This document shows, piece after piece, positions 15,985 through 22,954 of a stretch of 47,987 nt of DNA (position 1 is its first letter; the number at the start of each line of letters is the position of its first letter). A model generated the notes under the pieces. That model was not told the origin of the DNA and searched no databases. It was given only the letters and a program-made list of their open reading frames with translations. Location: NCBI RefSeq assembly GCF_003053565.1, contig NZ_QAXS01000026.1, forward strand, positions 1 through 47,987, given 5' to 3'. Origin of the DNA: Halanaerobium saccharolyticum (GTDB lineage Bacteria; Bacillota; Halanaerobiia; Halanaerobiales; Halanaerobiaceae). The position numbers were made by a program, and so were the translations under genes.

Positions 15985-16051
15985 ATACTGATTTTTATTC
16001 ATTACAGGAATGCTCCTCTTTAAATCTAAGCTATTACGTATTTATCTATAT

Positions 16052-16834
16052 TTATATCCCGCGCCTCATCATTCTTTCACTAAATAAGTTCTCATCAACT
16101 TCAGTGTTATATTCAACTTCACTGGTTCTTAAAATTGTCCGGTGGTCACTCTGCAGATTATGCATTTCATTATCCACAATGGTTAGAATTCCATCTATTT
16201 CTTCAAGCTGATTAACAGTTAAGACTTTGAGCAGTTCGCCTTCCTGATCATAAAACTCTTTTTTAAGACCAATCCAGTTATCCTGCCAGACATAAGTTAC
16301 TGTTCTGCTGTATAAATCGTCTTCAGCAACCGGAATATTTTCTACCACATAAACTTCTTTACCATCAATTGTATCTTCTCCAATTAAATTGTGCTCATCT
16401 TCGGCTAGTGTTCTATCTCCCAGGTCATCATAGGTAAAATCTGAGCCCATAAAATAATCACTCTTGTTTTCAGAAGAAATTCTCTTTACCTTATTTAAAG
16501 CAGGCAGAAAAATCCACTGGTCATCACTCTGCTCTGAATCATAGCTCCAGTTCATAAAGGAGGTGTTGCGCACATCTGCCGGAGAAATAAAGAACATTAT
16601 TTTCTTTTCAACCTCGCCAAAGTCCTTCTCATACTGTTTAATCTCTCTCACTCGCTCAGCACCACGGCTGTTAATTAAAATCATCTCGAGATTAGAAGTT
16701 CTGCTGTCTCCAGTTTCACGACTATATACTTTTTCCATGATTTCTTCTCCACTTAGCTCAGCAGCCGAAACTGTCCCAAAAACTGCCATTAAAGCTACCA
16801 GTACAGCAACTGTAATTATTATTTTATTCCTCAT
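16052..16834 (-). CDS. LolA-like periplasmic lipid/lipoprotein carrier
   Basis: Outer membrane lipoprotein-sorting-type protein of about 260 residues. The signal peptide is MRNKIIITVAVLVALMAVF...VSAA. ELSGEEIMEKVYSRETGD is the typical opening of this family, followed by a beta-rich LolA-like fold. Recognisable pieces are DVRNTSFMNWSYD, DQWIFLPALNKVKRISSENK and FMGSDFTYDDLGDR near residues 95-135, and ENLFSERMMRRGI at the end. Members are regularly encoded next to RND/MMPL permeases. An ATG at 16885 was rejected: AAAGGA is 8 nt before the ATG at 16834. The start lies inside the end of the RND gene (11-nt overlap), so translation is coupled. Probable role: carrying a lipid between pump and outer membrane. 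Confidence 0.85.
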   Translation of the reverse strand: MRNKIIITVAVLVALMAVFGTVSAAELSGEEIMEKVYSRETGDSRTSNLEMILINSRGAERVREIKQYEKDFGEVEKKIMFFISPADVRNTSFMNWSYDSEQSDDQWIFLPALNKVKRISSENKSDYFMGSDFTYDDLGDRTLAEDEHNLIGEDTIDGKEVYVVENIPVAEDDLYSRTVTYVWQDNWIGLKKEFYDQEGELLKVLTVNQLEEIDGILTIVDNEMHNLQSDHRTILRTSEVEYNTEVDENLFSERMMRRGI

Positions 16835-19154
16835 TTTGATCATCCTTTCTCTTATTGAAAATAAATTTAGGTTCCATGATATCAATTAAAGCAACTGCCA
16901 GAGTCAGGGTTCCAATCAGACTAACAAATAAAGCTGTTGAAACTAACCAGCCGAGTTCTCTATTGGGAGGAAACTCAGAGAAGGTTAAGACCATAAATCC
17001 TGCAATCACAACAACTGCATTAAAGGTAATCGCTCTTCCGGAGAGGTTAATTGCTTTATCTGCAGTTTCCGCCTTATTAAAGCCTCTAATTCCATAATAC
17101 TGATAGCGGGAAAGCAGGTGAATTGCATAGTCAATTCCCATTCCAACTGCGATACTGGAAATTAAGGCTGTAGTTGTGTTTAAAGAAACTCCCAGGCCTC
17201 CCATCAGACCAAAGTTGACGACTGCTGTAACTGCAATTGGCAGCACTCCGATCAAACCGGCTGCAAAACTTTTAAAGAGCAGACTGAGCAGTAAGAAAAC
17301 ACCTACTAAGGAAATTGCCAGACTTAAAACCTGACCTTCTAAAATTAGACCACTAAAAATCATATTTGTATAGGCCGAGCCGGCAAATTCAACTTCAAAT
17401 TCCTTTAAAGATGAATTAGCAGCAAAGTCTTCAATTTCAGCAATAATACTTTTAATCTCCTGAGTCCGATCTGTTTTTAAACTAAGCTGTACATGCAGCT
17501 GCCTGTAGTCATAATCAATCAGCCTGTCTAAATCTTCCGGATCACCTGACATTGAATATAAAAGTAAATACTGAGCAACTAAGTCCCTGGAATCAGGAAC
17601 CCGGTTAAACTCTTCCTGATCTTCGTTCATCACCTTGTTAATCCGGCGGAGATAATCATTTAAACTGTAGGTTGTACCTATTAATTCACGTTCTTCCAGC
17701 TGATTCTGCAGTTCCCAGACATCTTTTAAATATTCTGGTTCTTTAAATGTATCATTCTCTTCTGCTTTAAAGATTAAATTCAGCTGAGTTGTACCGCCAA
17801 AGTTCTGATTGATAAAATTATCTGCCTGTGAGATTTCCTCGTCCTCAGTAAATTTATTCAGCATACTGGAGTCAATCCAAATATTGCTGGCACCATAGGC
17901 CGCTATAATCGTAAGGATGATTGTTATGATTACTACAGCTCTGCGTCTTGTCCGTACAAACTGAGATAACTTGTGAAAAAATTTCCTGTCAGCAGCCTGC
18001 TGCTCTTTCTTTTTTATTTTAAGATTTGGCAGACCCAGCACTTTCAAACCAGCCGGAATCATTATCAGAGAAAAGAACATGGCAGAAATTACACCAACTG
18101 CTGTAAATAAACCAAAATACCTGATCGGCAGAACATCTGAAGTTAATAATGATAGAAATCCTGCTGCAGTAGTAATTGAAGTCATCACCACCGGTTTCCA
18201 GAGCTGCTGCTGCATATCCTTAATTAACTCAAGTTTATCTCTTTCCGGCCGGGCTTTAATTTCCTGATTTAAATGACTTAAAAGATGAATCCCGTCTGCA
18301 ACTCCCAGTGCAATCAGCATTACAGGAATCATGGTCGAAACTGCATAAATTGGAATTCCTAAATAGGACATCAGTCCAAAAGCCCAGATTGTGCTGAATA
18401 AAACCACCAGCATGGTCAGCAGTGTGCTTTTAAAGCTGTGCAGGGTTAAAAATAAGACAAAGAGGATAATAAAGATAACAATTGGAATCATCTTCTGCAT
18501 ATCCTGAGGCATTAGATGAGCTAAAGTTCCTTCAACTACGGGCTGTCCTGCAATATAGATCTTTGCACTGCCGCTTCTGTAGGGCTTAACAATCTCCTGA
18601 ACTTTTTGATAGAGCTCCAGCCTGTCTATTTCTCCAGCTTTTAATTCAGCCATTATTAAGGCAGAACTGCCATCTTCGGCTACAATCCGACCGCCAACCA
18701 TCTTATTGGCTTCTACATCTTCCCGCAGCTGATCTATTTCAGCCTGACTTTTCGGTAACTTTTGATAGAAGGGATCAACTTCCAGACCAAATTCACTTCC
18801 CTTAATGTTATCAGCTGTAGTCAGACTCTTGACATCCCCTTTTGCTACTTCCGGCAATTTTTCCAGTGCTAGAGATATTTGATCAATCATTTTCAATGTC
18901 TCCGCATTATAGACACCATTTGGATTACTATTATTCTCCACCGCTACAATTACTGCATCATTGATCCCAAATAAATCCTCGTACTCTTCGCTGGCCACAA
19001 ATTCTGGATGATCATCCGGCTTATATTTATCCAGGTTCGTCTCTAAGCGAGCATTATCATAGATCTGGAAAGTAAAAAATGCAGTGATTATTAAAATTAT
19101 GATTAAAACTGTTTTTGGAAATTTCAGCACCCAGTCTGTTATTTTATCAATCAT
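16824..19154 (-). CDS. RND-superfamily (MMPL/HpnN-type) export permease
   Basis: Inner-membrane proton-driven exporter of about 776 residues, the two-fold MMPL/HpnN size rather than the 1000+ residue AcrB type. There is an N-terminal membrane helix (about residues 10-27), then a large extracytoplasmic domain. Next come five or six helices including TLTMLVV-like and GVADGIHLLSHL segments (about 280-300). A second extracytoplasmic domain and a second helix bundle follow, with GMGIDYAIHLLSRYQYYG near 690; its GxxxDY is the RND signature for proton relay. Such permeases export lipids or hydrophobic compounds. Start: GAGGGG lies 6 nt before the ATG at 19154; the ATG at 19178 has no such site. A TetR operator (19208-19227) lies in the leader. 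First gene of the RND-LolA-[IS]-barrel operon. Confidence 0.9.
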   Translation of the reverse strand: MIDKITDWVLKFPKTVLIIILIITAFFTFQIYDNARLETNLDKYKPDDHPEFVASEEYEDLFGINDAVIVAVENNSNPNGVYNAETLKMIDQISLALEKLPEVAKGDVKSLTTADNIKGSEFGLEVDPFYQKLPKSQAEIDQLREDVEANKMVGGRIVAEDGSSALIMAELKAGEIDRLELYQKVQEIVKPYRSGSAKIYIAGQPVVEGTLAHLMPQDMQKMIPIVIFIILFVLFLTLHSFKSTLLTMLVVLFSTIWAFGLMSYLGIPIYAVSTMIPVMLIALGVADGIHLLSHLNQEIKARPERDKLELIKDMQQQLWKPVVMTSITTAAGFLSLLTSDVLPIRYFGLFTAVGVISAMFFSLIMIPAGLKVLGLPNLKIKKKEQQAADRKFFHKLSQFVRTRRRAVVIITIILTIIAAYGASNIWIDSSMLNKFTEDEEISQADNFINQNFGGTTQLNLIFKAEENDTFKEPEYLKDVWELQNQLEERELIGTTYSLNDYLRRINKVMNEDQEEFNRVPDSRDLVAQYLLLYSMSGDPEDLDRLIDYDYRQLHVQLSLKTDRTQEIKSIIAEIEDFAANSSLKEFEVEFAGSAYTNMIFSGLILEGQVLSLAISLVGVFLLLSLLFKSFAAGLIGVLPIAVTAVVNFGLMGGLGVSLNTTTALISSIAVGMGIDYAIHLLSRYQYYGIRGFNKAETADKAINLSGRAITFNAVVVIAGFMVLTFSEFPPNRELGWLVSTALFVSLIGTLTLAVALIDIMEPKFIFNKRKDDQNEE

Positions 19155-19207
19155 GATTACCCCTCTTTTCTTAATCATTTCTCTTTATCTAATCTAACAC
19201 TTAATTT

Positions 19208-19227
19208 ATGAATGAGTATTCATTCAT
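19208..19227. promoter_or_regulatory. TetR operator 1 (RND operon)
   Basis: ATGAATGAGTATTCATTCAT is a palindrome with 8-bp half sites and a 4-bp centre. It is shared with the sites at 19651-19670 and 20434-20453, so the three define one regulon. It closely resembles the published consensus of Bacillus subtilis FadR sites. Confidence 0.8.
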
Positions 19228-19243
19228 AAAATTTTATTAAGAA

Positions 19244-19265
19244 ACCAGCTGCTTACACAGCCGGT
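19244..19265 (-). terminator. Terminator after the cupin gene
   Basis: On the minus strand ACCGGCTG and CAGCTGGT form an 8-bp stem with a 6-nt loop and a T-rich tail. It separates the cupin transcript from the RND operon, so operator 1 must serve its own promoter. Confidence 0.75.
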
Positions 19266-19273
19266 ATTATTTT

Positions 19274-19591
19274 TTAAAGTGAAGGTGTTTTTACATTTAA
19301 GACTTCAAATTTTTCACCCTGATCAGCTTTTAATTCCATCTCTGTATTTGGAGGACAGGTCACAACTGTTCCTGCTTCAACTACACTTGCTTCATCTCCA
19401 ATTCTTAAAGTTCCTTTACCCTCTTTAATGTAGAAAAACACATCTACCGGAACCTGATGAGCAGGTACAATATCGCCTTCAGACAAAATTAAGTTCATCA
19501 CCTGAGCATTATCATTTTTTAAAACAGCTTTTGCAATTACTCCTCTTTTGTTCTTTGTCCCCTCTAACTCACTCAACTTAATAATTTCCAC
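19274..19591 (-). CDS. Small cupin-domain protein
   Basis: A 105-residue single-domain cupin. The conserved beta-barrel motifs are HQVPVDVFFYIKEGKGTLRIG (residues about 46-66, motif 1 region) and the later PPNTEMELKAD strand (motif 2 region). One His of a metal site (AHQVPVD) is visible; the second motif lacks His, so metal binding is doubtful. The ATG at 19600 directly abuts the Shine-Dalgarno AAAGGA; the GTG at 19591 has the 9-nt spacing seen across the window and was chosen. It belongs to the TetR regulon (operator at 19651-19670) and has its own terminator. It may bind a small ligand for the export system; the exact function is unknown. Confidence 0.75.
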   Translation of the reverse strand: MEIIKLSELEGTKNKRGVIAKAVLKNDNAQVMNLILSEGDIVPAHQVPVDVFFYIKEGKGTLRIGDEASVVEAGTVVTCPPNTEMELKADQGEKFEVLNVKTPSL

Positions 19592-19650
19592 AAAAATCAT
19601 TCCTTTCGTTTAATAAATAATTTTATTGACATATATTATAAATCTCTAAT

Positions 19651-19670
19651 ATGAATGATTGCTCATTCAC
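19651..19670. promoter_or_regulatory. TetR operator 2 (cupin gene)
   Basis: ATGAATGATTGCTCATTCAC matches operators 1 and 3 in both half sites, with one end base changed. It lies about 60 nt before the cupin start, next to -10-like TATATT and TATAAT hexamers. Confidence 0.75.
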
Positions 19671-19744
19671 TAATATAAGTATAGTACTTTGCTTTATTTA
19701 ATGCAGTGATACAGCTCACACAAAGTTAATTTTTTAAAATTAAC

Positions 19745-19816
19745 TTATTTCTTTTTTCTAACATATAGTGCAACTGCTAAAACAAATAAAACCGCAATAT
19801 AAACTGGAGTGGACAC
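19745..19816 (-). CDS. 23-residue single-span membrane peptide
   Basis: A very short reading frame with GTG start, reading MSTPVYIAVLFVLAVALYV followed by RKKK and a stop. It has one hydrophobic helix of about 16 residues and a positive tail, so it should insert with the C-terminus in the cytoplasm. AAGGGTG lies about 8 nt before the GTG, matching the spacing of other genes here. It begins 34 nt after the TetR stop on the same strand, which places it in the TetR transcript. Small membrane peptides often modulate pumps (AcrZ with AcrB is the known example); that role is only a guess here. I know no family for it. Confidence 0.5.
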   Translation of the reverse strand: MSTPVYIAVLFVLAVALYVRKKK

Positions 19817-19850
19817 CTTTATCACCCTTCTGCTAACTACTTTTCTTAAA

Positions 19851-20420
19851 TCAATTAAAAATATGGTCAATCCGCTCTAAAATAAAGTCAGGCGCCTCCT
19901 CTAAAAGCTGCATCTCCGGTTGAGTTAACGAATATTCGATAACTCCCTGCATCGAGCCAAAGAAATAGACTGCCATTAAATGAGTGTTGATCTCTTTAAC
20001 TTCTCCCTTTTGAACACCAGCCTGAAAAAGTTTTTCCAGCATTTTAATTAAAGAATTCATATGATCTTTTATCTGATCACTTTTTTCGCCCCGGGAAAAG
20101 TCTTTTTCACGAACAAGCACCCTGCCGAGGTGAGGATTCTCAATTAAAACTGAAAAATGTCTATTTAAAAATTCTTTTAAGAATTCTTTGGTTGAAAGCT
20201 TTTTTTCCTTTAGCTCTGACATAATTTCCATTCTTCTTTTCATCTCTGCTTTAAAAATATAGGCCAGAACCTTATCCTTACTGGAAAAATAATTATAAAT
20301 AGTTCCAACTGCCAGACCTGCCTGATCAGCTATATCCTGCATTCTCGTGTTGAAAAAACCTTCCTGAGAAATGATTTCTACTGCTGCCTTTCTAATTCTA
20401 TCTTTAGTTTCCTGAGCCAC
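19851..20420 (-). CDS. TetR-family transcriptional repressor
   Basis: DNA-binding repressor of about 189 residues. The N-terminal helix-turn-helix is DRIRKAAVEIISQEGFFNTRMQDIADQAGLAVGTIYNYFSSKDKVLAYIF (given in parts: RMQDIADQAGLAVGTIYNYF is the core). The C-terminal helical ligand domain has GSMQGVIEYSLTQPEM. Start: an ATG at 20453 lies inside the operator and before the ribosome binding site. AAGGAG followed by 9 nt leads to the GTG at 20420, giving (M)AQETKDRIRKAA. Operator 3 overlaps the transcription start and Shine-Dalgarno sequence, so it is autorepressed. The same palindrome before the cupin gene and the RND operon makes these its targets. The operator resembles that of acyl-CoA-responsive FadR, so a lipid ligand is plausible but unproven. 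Confidence 0.9.
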   Translation of the reverse strand: MAQETKDRIRKAAVEIISQEGFFNTRMQDIADQAGLAVGTIYNYFSSKDKVLAYIFKAEMKRRMEIMSELKEKKLSTKEFLKEFLNRHFSVLIENPHLGRVLVREKDFSRGEKSDQIKDHMNSLIKMLEKLFQAGVQKGEVKEINTHLMAVYFFGSMQGVIEYSLTQPEMQLLEEAPDFILERIDHIFN

Positions 20421-20433
20421 TTTTATCAACTCC

Positions 20434-20482
20434 TTGAATGAGTGTTCATTCATATTATAGCACTATAAAATTTCTTTGTCAA
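20434..20482 (-). promoter_or_regulatory. Autoregulated tetR promoter with operator 3
   Basis: Consensus promoter TTGACA (20477-20482), 17 nt, TATAAT (20454-20459). It is followed at once by the palindrome TTGAATGAGTGTTCATTCAT (plus-strand reading, 20434-20453), which also overlaps the Shine-Dalgarno sequence at 20430-20435. Repressor binding would block both initiation and the ribosome site region. Confidence 0.85.
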
Positions 20483-20511
20483 GCCACTTAATTTAAAATT
20501 ATTCTATGTTA

Positions 20512-20611
20512 CACTGCGAAAAGTCTTAATCATCAATTTCCAAATTGTATAATTCCTATTATGACAGGGGTGTCCTCCTGATAAAATACCCGAAATTGAC
20601 TTTTCGCAGTG
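20512..20611. repeat. 100-bp element with perfect 14-bp terminal inverted repeats
   Basis: CACTGCGAAAAGTC (20512-20525) and its exact complement (20598-20611) bound a 72-nt interior. The interior has further AATTTC/GAAATT pairing and no reading frame. The shape is that of a small non-autonomous insertion (MITE-like) or a strongly folded RNA. No clear target duplication was seen. It separates the tetR promoter from the next gene. Confidence 0.7.
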
Positions 20612-20651
20612 CAGTCTTTTTGTACAATTTCAATAAAAAATCATAAACTAT

Positions 20652-20990
20652 TTACATTGTTTGTGACTTTTTCATAGAATAAAATTCTTTTTCTTCTTCA
20701 CCGTTAATTCGGATAAAGAGCAGTAAACAGTCTTCTTTAGCAGTCAAAGAAACTAGATCATCATTGAAAACAATAATTTGATTTTTCTTCATTATATAAT
20801 CTTTTCTATTAATTTTATAGCTGATTTTTCCTTCCATTAAGAACATAATTGATTCACCTATAAAGGGCCTGGGGGGCATAAAATCACCTTCAAAAAATTG
20901 GACAATTCGCATTGAATGTTTTTCTTCATAACTAAAAATATTACATTTTTCATCCTTTTCTAGATACTCATCTAAATCAAAAAATTTCAA
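20652..20990 (-). CDS. Small cupin-like protein
   Basis: A 112-residue protein of cupin/AraC-N-domain style: alternating beta strands with FIGESIMFLMEGKISYKINRK in the middle (jelly-roll core) and KKNQIIVFNDDLVSLTAKEDC after it. It has no DNA-binding domain, unlike full AraC regulators, and no metal-binding His cluster. Start: ATG (20999) directly follows GGAG; the TTG at 20990 has the normal 8-nt spacing and gives (M)KFFDLDEYLEK. The GlpA-like gene lies downstream after about 100 bases of nothing obvious. Function is unknown; a ligand sensor is possible. Confidence 0.6.
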   Translation of the reverse strand: MKFFDLDEYLEKDEKCNIFSYEEKHSMRIVQFFEGDFMPPRPFIGESIMFLMEGKISYKINRKDYIMKKNQIIVFNDDLVSLTAKEDCLLLFIRINGEEEKEFYSMKKSQTM

Positions 20991-21106
20991 ACTCACCATC
21001 TCCTTTTGTAATATTATTCACATAATATCACAAAATAGAATTTGATTTAACAGTTATTTGTAATTTTTTTATAAATTCTATATATTTTTTTATTTAAAAT
21101 CTGAAG

Positions 21107-22555
21107 CTAAGAATTCAGCTTCTTTTTGAGCTCATAAACATCAAGGCGCTCCGGCACATAATCTTCATCCCGATTTTTCACTTCTTCCACTGGAATATTT
21201 AATTCCCGGCTGATTATCTTTTTAATTCTGCTTTCACAGAAGTTTGCCTGACACTCTCCGGTTTTGGCCCAGGTTCTTCTTTTAACAGCATCAGTTGTTT
21301 TGATTGGAATCGAACGGCTCAAGGCATCCAGGATTTCAGCTTCAGTCACCGTTTCACAGCGGCAGATAATATTCTTTTTCGGCTCCTGATGGTCTATTTC
21401 ACCGGCGAAATCTTCATCTTTTTCCACCACAATGGCTGGTCGCTGGGGATTAAAATCATCTTTCTTATTCAGCTTAAGTCCTGAATCTTTTAAAATATTA
21501 ACTAGCTTTTTTGCAATAGCTGGTGAAGAGGTTAGACCGGGTGAGTCAATTCCTGCTGCCTGAATGAAACCTTTATGCTCTGTCTCTTCGATTATAAAAT
21601 CTCCTCTGGTGCTTTTAGGTCTCAGCCCGGCAAAGGTTCTCAGCATCCTGTTGGTATCAAAATCCGGTACTGAACGGCGGGCCTGGTCAATGATATATTT
21701 AATTTCCTTAAAAGTAGTGCTGACATCATTCTTTTTATCTATTTCTTCCGCATTGGGCCCGATCATAAAATTGCCGTGGGTGGTTGTTGTGGCTACTACT
21801 CCTTTAGTTTTAGGGTTTGGTGCCTGAAAAATAACTGAATTAACTAAGTGAGATTGACTTTTACTAAATACCACATATTCTCCCCGCATTGGATAAATTT
21901 CAAAATCATCAGTATTAAGCATTGATGCAATCCGGTCAGCATAAATTCCAGCTGCATTAATCAGATAGCGGCTTTTAATTTTTTCGTTTACTGTTTCTAC
22001 TTCAAAATATCCGTTATCCTTTTCAATGTTTATAACTTCTGATTCCAGCTTTAAATCGACTCCGTTATCAACAGCATTTTCTGCCAGGGCAATGGTAAAT
22101 TCATAGGGAGAGGTGACTCCAATATTCTTACAATAAAAGGCTGCCTGAACCTGATCACTGACATGAGGCTCAATTTCTTTAATCCGATCACCATCGATAA
22201 TTTCTATCTCCTCTTCCGGCTGGCCGACTTTTAAGGCATTCTGGTAAATTTTTTCCAGTGTTTTTTCATCTTCTTCATCAAAAGCCAGCACCAGACCACC
22301 TGTTTTTTTGTAGCCAAAATTAAGCTCTTCGTTCAGTTTTTGATACATTGAATTTCCCTTTATACAGAGTTCTCCTTTTAAGGTTCCTGCTTTAGCAACA
22401 TAACCGCCGTGGACAATTCCTGTATTGGCCTTGGAAGCACCGGTGGAAACATCCGATTCTTTTTCAATCAGTGTTAGCTCAAGCTGATATTTAGATAACT
22501 CTCTTGCTATTGCCGAACCAACCACACCCGCTCCTATAACAGCAACATCATACAT
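21107..22555 (-). CDS. GlpA-like FAD oxidoreductase with [2Fe-2S] (BFD-like) domain
   Basis: FAD-dependent dehydrogenase of the DAO/GlpA family, 482 residues. The N-terminal FAD motif is VAVIGAGVVGSAIARELS (residues 4-21), then STGASKANTGIVHGGY. The second FAD contact is NAAGIYADRIA (about 200). The C-terminal Fer2_BFD cluster region is CRCETVTEAEI (about 396) and GECQANFCESRI (about 430), four Cys in the CxC...CxxxxC pattern. The closest named family is the large subunit of anaerobic glycerol-3-phosphate dehydrogenase. glpB and glpC are not beside it, so the substrate may be glycerol-3-phosphate or another 2-hydroxyacid. GGAGG before ATG. A hairpin overlapping the stop (about 21098-21124) may end transcription. 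Confidence 0.8.
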   Translation of the reverse strand: MYDVAVIGAGVVGSAIARELSKYQLELTLIEKESDVSTGASKANTGIVHGGYVAKAGTLKGELCIKGNSMYQKLNEELNFGYKKTGGLVLAFDEEDEKTLEKIYQNALKVGQPEEEIEIIDGDRIKEIEPHVSDQVQAAFYCKNIGVTSPYEFTIALAENAVDNGVDLKLESEVINIEKDNGYFEVETVNEKIKSRYLINAAGIYADRIASMLNTDDFEIYPMRGEYVVFSKSQSHLVNSVIFQAPNPKTKGVVATTTTHGNFMIGPNAEEIDKKNDVSTTFKEIKYIIDQARRSVPDFDTNRMLRTFAGLRPKSTRGDFIIEETEHKGFIQAAGIDSPGLTSSPAIAKKLVNILKDSGLKLNKKDDFNPQRPAIVVEKDEDFAGEIDHQEPKKNIICRCETVTEAEILDALSRSIPIKTTDAVKRRTWAKTGECQANFCESRIKKIISRELNIPVEEVKNRDEDYVPERLDVYELKKKLNS

Positions 22556-22634
22556 TTAAGACCCTCCTTAATTTCTGAAACTTTATTTTAAATATTTCGA
22601 AAATTTATGGTCTTAACTGACCGCTATTTAGTCT

Positions 22635-22679
22635 AAAAAGGCTTTTCCCACAATTTTAAAATTCGAGAAAAGCCTTTTC
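22635..22679 (-). terminator. Terminator of the selenium operon
   Basis: On the minus strand AAAAGGCTTTTC and its near-complement GGAAAAGCCTTTT form a 12-bp stem with an inner AATTTTAAAATT palindrome and a T-rich end. It directly follows the DUF3343 stop. Confidence 0.85.
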
Positions 22680-22681
22680 AA

Positions 22682-22954
22682 TTATTTTGCACTGTAAATC
22701 TTTCTATATTTTTTCCCACTTTTATTTTCACTTACTTCATAAACTGCTTCAACTAAAATATCATTCTGCTCAAGCAGTTCTTTCAGTGCTTCCAGTTCAG
22801 CGGGAACAGCTATTGCCGAACCACAGTCGGTAGATATCTCCGGTGGTACAGCTGCCATCCTGTAAAGTAAATCATTATCCATAAAAACTTTTTCAGCCTT
22901 GATTGAATGATGAGTCGACTGAAATAAAATCAACTTATCCTGCTTTACTCCCAT
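22682..22954 (-). CDS. DUF3343 putative Se/S carrier-like protein
   Basis: A 90-residue protein of the DUF3343 family, repeatedly found with selenium genes (selD, yedF, csd-like) and thought to carry or sense Se or S. The family signature is LILFQSTHHSIKAEKVF near residue 8 and VPPEISTDCGSAIAVP near 37, with the conserved Cys of the DCG motif. The start overlaps the selD stop by 10 nt, so the two are translationally coupled. It is the last gene before a strong terminator. The biochemical role is not established; the selenium link rests on context. Confidence 0.85.
   Translation of the reverse strand: MGVKQDKLILFQSTHHSIKAEKVFMDNDLLYRMAAVPPEISTDCGSAIAVPAELEALKELLEQNDILVEAVYEVSENKSGKKYRKIYSAK

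Larger units (their letters stand above)
14309..15987 (-). mobile_element. IS110-family insertion sequence (predicted limits)
   Basis: The element holds one transposase gene and a 3' non-coding region of about 300 nt. The limits are inferred from CTGATT, present at 14309-14314 and again at 15988-15993 in the same orientation, each next to a GTCGA(C/T) sequence. Removing 14309-15987 joins the two flanks into one sequence and brings the barrel gene to about 195 nt from the LolA-like gene. IS110 elements make no classical target duplication and have no terminal inverted repeats, which fits. Exact ends need comparison with other copies or an empty site. Confidence 0.65.

Noticed and set aside
19851-20420. 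Naming the TetR protein fadR
   Set aside because: The operator resembles that of Bacillus FadR, but many TetR proteins use TGAATGA-type half sites and no beta-oxidation genes are near.
21107-22555. Naming the oxidoreductase glpA
   Set aside because: Domain order fits, but glpB, glpC, glpK and glpF are missing, so substrate is open.
22682-22954. A second in-frame UGA/Sec site in DUF3343 or yedF
   Set aside because: Both have ordinary Cys at their conserved positions and intact frames, so no recoding is needed.
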